Notes under the pieces: generated by a model
Told to the model about the DNA's origin: nothing
Databases searched by the model: none
The model's input: only the letters and a program-made list of their open reading frames with translations
Made by a program: the position numbers and the translations under genes
In this document: positions 15,547 through 23,543 of the stretch, in pieces
Position numbering within the stretch: the first letter of the stretch is position 1
Layout: each line of letters begins with the position of its first letter
NCBI RefSeq assembly: GCF_000430505.1
Contig: NZ_KE387153.1
Span: 234,542 to 298,541, forward strand
Length of the DNA: 64,000 nucleotides
Reading direction: 5' to 3'
Source: Eisenibacter elegans DSM 3317
GTDB taxonomy: Bacteria; Bacteroidota; Bacteroidia; Cytophagales; Microscillaceae

Positions 15547-18500
15547 TCAAAATTTTACGCCTATTAATAAGATGTCGTCCGTTTGTTTATTATCGCCTTG
15601 CCAAGCTTGGAGGGCTTGTTCGAGGGCATTGTTGATGTTATCCACGGGTTCGTGCTTGTGTTTCAAGATAATATCTCGAATGCGTCGAGGGGAGAACTTG
15701 CGGTTTTCGGGGCCGCCAAATTGGTCGGGGAAGCCGTCGGAGAAGATAAAGAAGGCATCTCCGGGTTTGTATGACACTACTATGTTATTGAACTCGCTTC
15801 TATTTTTGTATTGCGCGCCACCAATGGGGTACTTGTCGCCTTTGAGTTCTTCTATGTGGCCGCCTTCGGGCAAGTAGTAGAGCGGGCGGTGAGCCCCTGC
15901 ATACGACAGTGTTTGGGTTTTCACATTAATTTTGCATAGCGAGATGTCCATTCCGTCTCTAGAGTTGGAGCCGAGGTTTTGTTTGAGTGTTTCCACTACC
16001 TCTGCATCCAGCAGGTCGAGTATCTTGCCGGGTTCGAGGTTTTCGGGGCGTCCTAAGATATTGTTGAGCAAGAAGTAGCCAATCAAGGAAATCAAGGCGC
16101 CGGGTACGCCGTGGCCAGTACAGTCTACGGCGGCTAGGTAGATATCATCTCCTTTTTTGTAGAACCAAGGGAAGTCTCCACTAACCACATCGCGGGGTTT
16201 GTAGAGGATAAATGATTGTGGTAAATAATTGCGTATCAACTCATTGTCTGGCAAGATTGCTTCTTGGATACGCTTGGCGTAGTTGATACTTTCGGTGATT
16301 TTCTTATTGGTATTCTGAACTTCGAGTTCGATGATTTTACGTTCGGTAATATCATGCGATACCAAGAGAACAGACTCTACGATTTTTTGGTCATTATATT
16401 CCGGAATAGCATCGACCTGCATAATGCGTTTGCCCATGTCAGAGTGGAAATCCATTTCAAAGCTGATTTTATAGCCCTCTGTCAGCACTTGTTCTATACT
16501 TTGCTTCCATTGGTTCAAGACTTTGGGGGGTATTTCTACCTCATCAATATGTTGTTGTAGATAGGCATCTTTATTTTTCCCTGTATAATTTTCAATTACA
16601 GGGTTGATATAGAAGATACGTCCATCTTTGCTAATACGGGTGATAAGGTCGGGGGAGTTTTCAGAGAGTGCCTGCATTTGGCCGCGCATCCGTTGTTCGG
16701 CTTCTACTAGGCGGCGCTCAGTAATATCGCGGCTATTGACCACAATCCCCTGGATGGCGGGGTCATCGAGCAGGTTAGTCCCAGTAGCCTCTAGCCAAAT
16801 CACTTCGTGGCCGTCTTCTTTGGGGTGTTTGATGCGGTAGCTAAACTGGATGGTAATGCGTTCGCGGGGGTTCAGGATGAGGTTTTGGAACATCTGCTGG
16901 AAGGCTTCTTTTCCTTCTTCGATGTAAATGGTATCACTCATCCCAATCATTTCATCTTGGGTATAGCCCAAGATTTTCTCTACCGAGGGGCTTATATAGC
17001 TGATTTCTTTATTCTCACGGTAGATGGTGATTACTTCGGAAGCGTTTTCGAGTAGGAGGCGCGTTTTTTCGTTGGCGCGGTGTACCTCTTCTATTCTAAA
17101 TTCGAGTTCGTTTTTGGCGATTTGTAGCTCTTCGTTTTGCGCAGCCATTATTTCTGCGTTTTGGCTCAATACAGCCTGTTTGTCTTGTAGCTCTGTACTG
17201 AGTTTCTGAGAGGCTTCCAGTAGGCGCTGGGTATTGGCTGTTACTTGGATATTGTATACTGTACGGGCAATGATTTCGCTGATTTCTTCAACAAACCGGA
17301 CATTTCTCTCACTAAAGCGCTCAAAGCCTGCAAACTCCATCACCCCCAACACTTGCTCTTGGCGGTCTACTAGGGTGATGAGCGGGCGTATGAGAATACA
17401 TTTGGGTTTGCGGTCTCCCAAGATACCTGAGGTGATGGTTACATACTCATCCGGGATTTCAGTTCGGACGATTGTATCTTGTTCGATAGCAGCTTGACCA
17501 ACCAGCCCTTCAGCAAATTTAAATTTGGCATTAAGGTACTTTTTCTTGTTGTAAGCATAGCTAGCTGTCATCACGAGTTCGTTGTCGCGGAGATCTTCGC
17601 CGTGGGCTTCGGTGGTGTAGAAAGCGCCCTGAACGGCATTGATTCGCTTGGTAATGTATTCGATGACGGCTTCGCCCAAGGTTTCGATGTTGTTTTGGCT
17701 ACGGAGAATATCACCGATTTCGGCGCGGCCTACTACAATCCAGTTTTGCTCTTCGTCGCGCATAGCAGCGGTACGGATGCTGTCGCGCATTCCTATGAGA
17801 GATACGCCGAGGGCATCTTCTTCGCTAATGGGGCTAAACTCTGTGTCTAGCTCGCCTTGGCCTATACTTTGGGCAAAGCTTACGGTTTTCTTGAGATTCT
17901 CTACCAGTTGGTTCAGCTGTCCGGCCATTTCGCCTATTTCATCTTCGGAGCTTTGGGGAATGGCGCTAGGCAAGACTCCCCGCGCCAGTAAATTGACAAC
18001 CTGCCGGAGGGAGAGCAAAGGATTGATGAGCAGTCGGGAAAATAAAATACCCAATACCAGCGAGATAAAGATGATGACTAGCCCTGCGATAAGAAAGGCA
18101 TTGCGCAACAAGTCTGTAGGGCGATTGATTTCGGATTGGTCTATTTTTACAATCACCCCCCACTCTACCCCGGGGATAGTTCGCCAAGTAGCCAACACCG
18201 CCTCGCCACGATAATCACGAGCAAAGCCGGAGCCTTGACGGCCCTTGACGGCCTCTTGTAGGTACTGGTGTGCGTCTTCGCCTAGGCGTACCCTTTTGCG
18301 CAAGGGTGCTAGCGAGTCTTGTCGTAATGGGTTGAGGTATACGGCGTTGTTGCCTTCGCGGCGCGCCAAGATGATTTCTCCTGTAGTTCCTAAGCCTGTG
18401 ATGTCGGCAGCCAAGGAGTAGACATAGCTCATATCAATTTCGTAAACCAACCGCCCCAACAGCGACTTATCTTGGTCATACACATTGGCGGCGGCCAACA

Positions 18501-19098
18501 TTTTGAATACATTGAGGCTGTCTACGGGTTTGTATACATTACTATAAGCAATGACTTGGTCTGCAAAGGTAAGGCGGCGTTTATCATCATTGATGTTGAC
18601 TTTGCGCCTTACATTGACCCGCGCGCGATTCTCACCATATTCAGAAATAATATTCCCTTCGGCATCTGTCAGGTAAATAAAACTGATTTGATAGAGTTGT
18701 TCGATAGACTGTAATATCTCTTGGAGTTGGGCTTCGGTAGTACTGTCATATACCGTTGCGCTTAACATTGTGAGAGAGTCTTCTTTTGGGTCTTTTTTGC
18801 CGGTGGTATCAAAGGCGATAAACACTTGTGAGGCATTGCTGCGTTGGTGTGCGCGCAGCTTATCTTTAACAATACTCAGCTGACTACCAAAAATGAGGTT
18901 GGCCGTTACTTTGTCAAAGAAAGTTTCTACTTTTTCGGCTTTCAGCTTGGCAATGGTATTGATAGAAGCCAAATAGCGTTCTTCTACAGACTGCCGGCTA
19001 AGGTTAAAGGCAATCAAACTCACCGATATAACCGATATGAGTACGATGATAATTACCAAGATGGTAATTTTTGTTCCAATTCTGAGGTTCTTAAACAT
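15547..19098 (-). CDS. SiaA-like sensor phosphatase: dCache-HAMP-GAF-PAS-PAS-PP2C/SpoIIE
   Basis: The 1183-residue product runs: first helix (about 11-31), extracytoplasmic Cache-like sensor (about 40-330), second helix (332-356), HAMP (356-410) and a second HAMP-like stretch, GAF (about 465-620), coiled coil (615-685), two PAS domains (685-797 and 803-920, each ending in the R-D-I-T-E-R or H-D-I-T-E-R motif), and SpoIIE/PP2C phosphatase (930-1183). Metal-site residues are visible: VVSGDF (about 975) and VDCTGHG (991-997), with the C-terminal TDDILLIG Asp pair. It is expected to dephosphorylate the SiaC protein in response to an extracellular ligand and cytoplasmic cues. One oddity is SGDFPW in place of the usual GDFYW. 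Confidence 0.88.
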   Translation of the reverse strand: MFKNLRIGTKITILVIIIVLISVISVSLIAFNLSRQSVEERYLASINTIAKLKAEKVETFFDKVTANLIFGSQLSIVKDKLRAHQRSNASQVFIAFDTTGKKDPKEDSLTMLSATVYDSTTEAQLQEILQSIEQLYQISFIYLTDAEGNIISEYGENRARVNVRRKVNINDDKRRLTFADQVIAYSNVYKPVDSLNVFKMLAAANVYDQDKSLLGRLVYEIDMSYVYSLAADITGLGTTGEIILARREGNNAVYLNPLRQDSLAPLRKRVRLGEDAHQYLQEAVKGRQGSGFARDYRGEAVLATWRTIPGVEWGVIVKIDQSEINRPTDLLRNAFLIAGLVIIFISLVLGILFSRLLINPLLSLRQVVNLLARGVLPSAIPQSSEDEIGEMAGQLNQLVENLKKTVSFAQSIGQGELDTEFSPISEEDALGVSLIGMRDSIRTAAMRDEEQNWIVVGRAEIGDILRSQNNIETLGEAVIEYITKRINAVQGAFYTTEAHGEDLRDNELVMTASYAYNKKKYLNAKFKFAEGLVGQAAIEQDTIVRTEIPDEYVTITSGILGDRKPKCILIRPLITLVDRQEQVLGVMEFAGFERFSERNVRFVEEISEIIARTVYNIQVTANTQRLLEASQKLSTELQDKQAVLSQNAEIMAAQNEELQIAKNELEFRIEEVHRANEKTRLLLENASEVITIYRENKEISYISPSVEKILGYTQDEMIGMSDTIYIEEGKEAFQQMFQNLILNPRERITIQFSYRIKHPKEDGHEVIWLEATGTNLLDDPAIQGIVVNSRDITERRLVEAEQRMRGQMQALSENSPDLITRISKDGRIFYINPVIENYTGKNKDAYLQQHIDEVEIPPKVLNQWKQSIEQVLTEGYKISFEMDFHSDMGKRIMQVDAIPEYNDQKIVESVLLVSHDITERKIIELEVQNTNKKITESINYAKRIQEAILPDNELIRNYLPQSFILYKPRDVVSGDFPWFYKKGDDIYLAAVDCTGHGVPGALISLIGYFLLNNILGRPENLEPGKILDLLDAEVVETLKQNLGSNSRDGMDISLCKINVKTQTLSYAGAHRPLYYLPEGGHIEELKGDKYPIGGAQYKNRSEFNNIVVSYKPGDAFFIFSDGFPDQFGGPENRKFSPRRIRDIILKHKHEPVDNINNALEQALQAWQGDNKQTDDILLIGVKF

Positions 19099-19116
19099 AT
19101 AGTATCAGCGGTTCTG

Positions 19117-19974
19117 TCAGTCGAGTAATATGTTTTGGTATTCGCCTTCGGCTATTTCTTTTGCCAAAAGTAATGCCACTTCTGTTAAAAGTGCCTCATC
19201 GGCTTCTGAAAATTCGCGAAGGGAGGCGATTTCGAACACTGCCAGCACTTGCCCATACTCATTGATCACGGGCACTACGGTCAGGTGCTTGGCCGAAACA
19301 TTGCCTAGCCCAGAAACAATCATGATATACCCTTCGGGTACATTTTTGAGGTTGATGAGCTTTCCGTCCTTCATTACTTGGCCTATCAAGCCCTCCCCTA
19401 CTTCGTAGACGTTTTTGCGTGTTTCGGTAGTATAGTAGGCATACGTGGCTACGAGTTTGGCCTGTATGGCTTCGTTTTCGGGTTGAATGGCAAGGTACAA
19501 TCCTCCCTGCCCTGCTTCGAGGTGTGTACAGACCAGCCTCAAGACCTGTTCTAAGAGTTTTTGGAACTCTCGGTTGTTGTTGTGGAGGTTCATCACTTCG
19601 AGCAAGTTGCGCATCAGTTGTTTTTGGCTGTTATTGATGCTGGTATTGTCGGTCTGGTCTTCTGTAGCGGCTTGGCTGTCAGAGCCTTTTTGTTGTCCGA
19701 TTTTGCCTACACGCTCTACGTAGATGGTTTCTACTTGCCGGCGGCGGCTCAGCAAGAGCATCAGGATAGCAAACAAGCCTAGGGCTGTTTCTACCCCTAC
19801 AACCCAAAAAATATTGGCTACTGCTAGTCGGAGCTTTTCGATATCCTCCATGCGGCTGAGCTTGAGCGTGCTCAGCAGCTCCACTCGCCAGCTATTGAGG
19901 TAGGAAGCCGTAAAGAATATCCCCAAGATAAAGAGGATGATTGCAAAAACGGCTAAACGCTGAATGATTTTCAT
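19117..19974 (-). CDS. Membrane-anchored GAF-domain sensor
   Basis: The 285-residue product has two transmembrane helices (about 6-24 and 53-73) enclosing a short periplasmic stretch, a Ser/Asn-rich linker and one GAF domain (about 125-285, with GQGGLYLAIQ, YEVGEGLIGQVMKDG and VLAVFEIASLREFSEADEALL). There is no catalytic output domain, so it probably acts by protein contact. The GAF resembles the one in the neighbouring phosphatase, suggesting shared ligand sensing or heteromer formation (inference). It ends 18 bases before the phosphatase gene. Confidence 0.8.
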   Translation of the reverse strand: MKIIQRLAVFAIILFILGIFFTASYLNSWRVELLSTLKLSRMEDIEKLRLAVANIFWVVGVETALGLFAILMLLLSRRRQVETIYVERVGKIGQQKGSDSQAATEDQTDNTSINNSQKQLMRNLLEVMNLHNNNREFQKLLEQVLRLVCTHLEAGQGGLYLAIQPENEAIQAKLVATYAYYTTETRKNVYEVGEGLIGQVMKDGKLINLKNVPEGYIMIVSGLGNVSAKHLTVVPVINEYGQVLAVFEIASLREFSEADEALLTEVALLLAKEIAEGEYQNILLD

Positions 19975-19983
19975 AGAAACACT

Positions 19984-20592
19984 TTATTTAAGTATACCTG
20001 CTTTGTTTTTTTCGTGCAGTTCTGCCAAGAAGCGTATAATTTGGTCTGTATTGAGTTGGTAATCTATCGGAGTTATTTTGAGTGCTGCGGTGGGCATCGT
20101 ATCAATCAAACATTCGCTTGGGTCTTGTACGATTGCAAGCCCTCCTTTGTCTTTTGCAATTTTCATTCCTAAAGCGCCATCTCTGTTGGCACCGGAGAGT
20201 AAAATCGCTATTAGGCGATGCCTATAAACAGCCGCTGCTGAATGAAACATCAAATCTATGGCCGGGCGGGAGTTGTTGATCAGGTCGTCTGTAGAGAGTG
20301 AAAAGGTATTGCCGGGGTCTACTTGGAGGTGATAGTTGGCCGGAGCCAAATAAATACCGCCTCGTTGCACGCTTTGTTTGTCTTCGGGTTCTTGTACTTC
20401 AATACTACTTTTGATGTTGAGCGCTTCTACAAAGCCGTGGCGGACGTGCCGCAGTCTATGCAGGCACATCATAATGGGAATATCAAAGTCTTTAGGCAAG
20501 TGATTGAGTATCTTGGTAATGACTTGAAAGCTCCCCGCCGAGCCTCCTATGGCAATGGCTTTATATTGATGTTTGATGTGAAAGTCGCTCAT
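19984..20592 (-). CDS. CheB-type methylesterase domain protein without receiver
   Basis: The 202 residues correspond to the CheB catalytic domain alone. The nucleophile is in AIGGSAGSF (Ser18), the catalytic His in MCLHRLRH (about 45) and the Asp in LLSGANRDGALGMKIA (about 138). There is also the conserved GGIYLAPANYHLQV. The CheY-like receiver that normally controls CheB is missing. No chemoreceptor gene is in the window, so the substrate may be another glutamate-methylated signalling protein, such as the HAMP-containing phosphatase next door (inference). Stop-to-start spacing to the GAF gene is 9 bases. Confidence 0.87.
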   Translation of the reverse strand: MSDFHIKHQYKAIAIGGSAGSFQVITKILNHLPKDFDIPIMMCLHRLRHVRHGFVEALNIKSSIEVQEPEDKQSVQRGGIYLAPANYHLQVDPGNTFSLSTDDLINNSRPAIDLMFHSAAAVYRHRLIAILLSGANRDGALGMKIAKDKGGLAIVQDPSECLIDTMPTAALKITPIDYQLNTDQIIRFLAELHEKNKAGILK

Positions 20593-20652
20593 TTGATGAT
20601 AAAAAACAAAAAGTAAAACAGCCTAATTTGGGTTAATTGCCTATGGCGAGGG

Positions 20653-21480
20653 TTAGTCTTTCACTTTTTTGTAGACTTTCTCCTCATTATTGACAATGAT
20701 AAACTTATTGGCTATTTCGCACCAAATCAAGGACTCTTTGGAGCCTACGGCCAAGTAGCTGTATTTGTGTAGGCTTTCGTGAAATAGTTTAAGTACTTGA
20801 TTTTGGAGCTGTTGGTTGAAGTATATCATCACATTGCGGCACAAAATCAAGTCAAAAGTATCGAAGGCAGTACCGTCTACTAGGTTATGGACAATCCACT
20901 GGACATTACGCACCAAGTTTTTGTCAAAAACAGCTTTATTGCCTTCTTCTTTGTAGTATGTACTCAGGGTGTGTGAGCCTTCATAGCGTTCGTAGTTTTT
21001 CTGGTTTAGTTCCATATTTTTGATGGGGTACTTTCCTTCTTTGGCCTTGTTGATGATGGCCGTATCGATGTCTGAAGCCACAATCTGTACCCTATCAAGC
21101 GCCTTCATTTCTTGTAAGACGATGGCCATCGAAAATACTTCTTCGCCCGAAGAGCAGCCTGCATGCCAAATCTTAATGGGGCGCTCATTGAGTAAAATAT
21201 TGGGTAAAATACTGTCTTTGAGTACTTTCCAAAAACCAGGGTCTCGGAACATTTCCGTTACATTGACCGTGATTTCGGACAAAAACTCTTGGAAGAAACG
21301 TTCATCTTTTTCTGATAGTTTCTGAATCAAAACTTCTATCGATGGGTATTTGTATATCTCCAACAAGCGTTGTACCCTGCGTTTGAACGATGACATGGCA
21401 TAGTTCGAGAAGTCATAATCAAAGCGTCCCTGAATTAGCTCTGTAAGTTTTTTGAGTTGGGCAATTTCTATATCTTGCAT
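20653..21480 (-). CDS. CheR-type protein glutamate methyltransferase
   Basis: The product has 275 residues from the ATG at 21480. The frame stays open to a GTG at 21534, but the shorter form matches CheR length. It has the N-terminal helical domain (FSNYAMSSFKRRVQRLLE) and the SAM-binding domain with KIWHAGCSSGEEVFSMAI (motif I), VASDIDTAIINKAKEG, FDLILCRNVMIYFN and a GSKESL end. It pairs with the CheB-type gene 60 bases downstream. It is the first gene of the leftward signalling block, so a promoter should lie in 21481-21720. Confidence 0.9.
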   Translation of the reverse strand: MQDIEIAQLKKLTELIQGRFDYDFSNYAMSSFKRRVQRLLEIYKYPSIEVLIQKLSEKDERFFQEFLSEITVNVTEMFRDPGFWKVLKDSILPNILLNERPIKIWHAGCSSGEEVFSMAIVLQEMKALDRVQIVASDIDTAIINKAKEGKYPIKNMELNQKNYERYEGSHTLSTYYKEEGNKAVFDKNLVRNVQWIVHNLVDGTAFDTFDLILCRNVMIYFNQQLQNQVLKLFHESLHKYSYLAVGSKESLIWCEIANKFIIVNNEEKVYKKVKD

Positions 21481-21722
21481 ATTGACGTGTAGACAGATTT
21501 CATCTTGGCAATTTAGTATAAAAACCCGCGCCACACAATAGCTCCGATATTAAACTGCGCTTTTTTTATCTCTCTGCCCTGCTGGTAGAATTTAGTAGAG
21601 CGAAAAAATCTTTTCTAATCCTTTTTTCTTAGCTTTGGGCTTAGCCTGTTCTGAACGTGCTCAACCTTGTGGTGCTACCCCATCAATAGCATCCATCTCT
21701 GATTTTTATAGTCGTATAAGTT

Positions 21723-22718
21723 ATGAAAGTTCTTATTCCGGTGGCGGGCATAGGCTCAAAGTTACGCCCTCACACCCATACACAGCCCAAAACGCTGGTT
21801 CCTATTGCCGGTAAACCCATCTTGGCACATATTATTGACAATTTTTATGCTCACGGTTTCGATGAGTTTGTTTTTGTTCTTGGCTATTTGGGAGACAAGA
21901 TAGAGTCTTATATCAAGCAAAACTACCCTGAGCTCAAAACTATTTTTGTTACGCAAGAGCCTCGTGAAGGATTGGCTCATGCAATTTGGACTGCCCGCGA
22001 ACATCTCGACCCTGAGGAGCCGCTGATGATTGTTTTGGGAGATACCATCGCTACCTTCAATATGCAGGCGATGCGCAACAGCCCCAATACCGTGGTTGCT
22101 GTACAAAAAGTAGAAACTCCCGAGCAGTTTGGCATTGTAGAGACCGACGCACACGGATATGTAACCAAGATGACCGAAAAACCCCTTATCCCCAAGTCCA
22201 ACTTGGCCTTGGTGGGGGTATACAAAATCAAACACGTGGGCAAGCTGCTTACGGCCATCGAGCACATCATCCAAAACAACTTACGCAGCAACAATGAGTA
22301 CCACCTCACCGATGCCTTAGCCTATCTATTGGCTCAAGGCGAAAACATCGCCATTACGATGGTCGACAATTGGTTTGATTGTGGGAAAAAAGAGACCTTG
22401 CTCGAAGCCAACGCCATTTTACTCAACAACCCGACCTTCAAAGTTCCTCCAAAAGATTATCTGGGCACGATTATCGTGCCGCCCGTCAGTATTGGGCAGG
22501 GTTGTCGCATAGAACACTCCATCATAGGGCCTAATGTAGCTATCGGAGACAATACCACGCTGCGCCGCTCTATTGTCCAAAACAGTATTATTGGCTCTTA
22601 TAGCGAGCTGGAAGATGTTGTCTTGAAAGCCTCTGTAATTGGCAATGATAGCTCCCTCAAAGGGATGATTCAAAGCTTGAATATAGGAGATAATACCGAA
22701 ATTAATTTCGGAAAATAA
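21723..22718 (+). CDS. Sugar-phosphate nucleotidyltransferase with left-handed beta-helix
   Basis: The 331-residue product has an N-terminal nucleotidyltransferase fold: VLIPVAGIGSKLRPHTHTQP, KTLVPIAGKPILAHII, and an acidic metal site in IVLGDTIA. A C-terminal hexapeptide-repeat helix (about 245-331, e.g. VSIGQGCRIEHSIIGPNVAIGD) follows. The family makes NDP-sugars for polysaccharide or cell-wall synthesis. The loop reads G-S-K-L-R-P instead of the common G-T-R-L-R-P, so a Lys takes the place of the usual Arg. The substrate (Glc-1-P, Man-1-P or other) cannot be fixed. It is a single gene followed by a hairpin terminator. Confidence 0.85.
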   Translation: MKVLIPVAGIGSKLRPHTHTQPKTLVPIAGKPILAHIIDNFYAHGFDEFVFVLGYLGDKIESYIKQNYPELKTIFVTQEPREGLAHAIWTAREHLDPEEPLMIVLGDTIATFNMQAMRNSPNTVVAVQKVETPEQFGIVETDAHGYVTKMTEKPLIPKSNLALVGVYKIKHVGKLLTAIEHIIQNNLRSNNEYHLTDALAYLLAQGENIAITMVDNWFDCGKKETLLEANAILLNNPTFKVPPKDYLGTIIVPPVSIGQGCRIEHSIIGPNVAIGDNTTLRRSIVQNSIIGSYSELEDVVLKASVIGNDSSLKGMIQSLNIGDNTEINFGK

Positions 22719-22736
22719 CACCCCACTATGCACAAA

Positions 22737-22766
22737 GGCGTGCAAACATTGAGGACTTTGCACGCC
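22737..22766 (+). terminator. Terminator after the nucleotidyltransferase gene
   Basis: Perfect 10-bp stem GGCGTGCAAA/TTTGCACGCC with a 10-base loop. The T-rich tract (CATTTTTC) is supplied by the left end of the adjoining MITE-like element. Confidence 0.7.
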
Positions 22767-22889
22767 ACTGGGCATTTTTCAAATCCCACCGTTAAAACTA
22801 TGGGCTAAGTCTCATTGTACCCCCAAATGAGGTCTTAGTTTATCTTGGAGGTAGGAGCTTCGAGCTGCTTTTACAAAAATGTCCAGTGG
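22765..22889 (+). repeat. Palindromic MITE-like element, copy 2
   Basis: The left end CCACTGGGCATTTTT and right end AAAAATGTCCAGTGG are inverted repeats with one mismatch over 15 bp. It contains the family core GGGCTAAGTCTCATTGTA. This copy also lies between convergent genes. Confidence 0.85.
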
Positions 22890-22973
22890 TGTTGTGCGGT
22901 CAGGCCTGCTTTTCTGGAAATATTCAGTGATATACAGGTTTAATATATTGAAAAAACAACAGATAAACCAATT

Positions 22974-23342
22974 TTATTTTTTAAATATAAAATACACTGC
23001 TAAAACTAAAAAGCCAAATCCGACTAAATGATTCCAGCGGAAGGTCTCGTTGCGAAAAACCACCAACGAAAACACCACAAACACCACCAAGGTGATGACT
23101 TCTTGTAAGACCTTCAGCTCTACCAAGGCAAAAGGACCGCCATACTCTTTGTAGCCTAAGCGATTGGCAGGCACTTGAAAACAATACTCAAATAAGGCGA
23201 TAGCCCAACTAATCAGGATGACTCCCACCAAGCCCCATTTGGCTAAGGCCGGAATCTGTTTGAACTTCAAATGCCCATACCAAGCCATCATCATAAAGGC
23301 ATTGGAAAGTATTAATAATAAGATGGTATAAAAAATTCTCAT
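22974..23342 (-). CDS. DMT-family protein (DUF486)
   Basis: The 122 residues form four transmembrane helices and match the DUF486/DMT small membrane protein family, including LILSNAFMMMAWYGHLK at the start, ISWAIALFEYCFQVPANRLGY and the LKVLQEVITLVVFVVFSL segment. It resembles half of an EamA-type drug/metabolite transporter and probably works as a dimer. The substrate is unknown. It is a single leftward gene. Confidence 0.88.
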   Translation of the reverse strand: MRIFYTILLLILSNAFMMMAWYGHLKFKQIPALAKWGLVGVILISWAIALFEYCFQVPANRLGYKEYGGPFALVELKVLQEVITLVVFVVFSLVVFRNETFRWNHLVGFGFLVLAVYFIFKK

Positions 23343-23543
23343 TTTTTATCAAAATAGGAGTAAATATCTAACAAGGCAATAGCCCGCAAAGATACACAGT
23401 TCGAGCTTATCCACACAGCATTCCGCAAAACAAAAAGGGGGCTTTGCGGCTTTTTTAGTAAATTTGCATTTTAGACATCACTACTACTTATTCGCTGCCC
23501 AGCCCAAACCCACGCGCAGCATTCGGTTATTATACAAACATCA

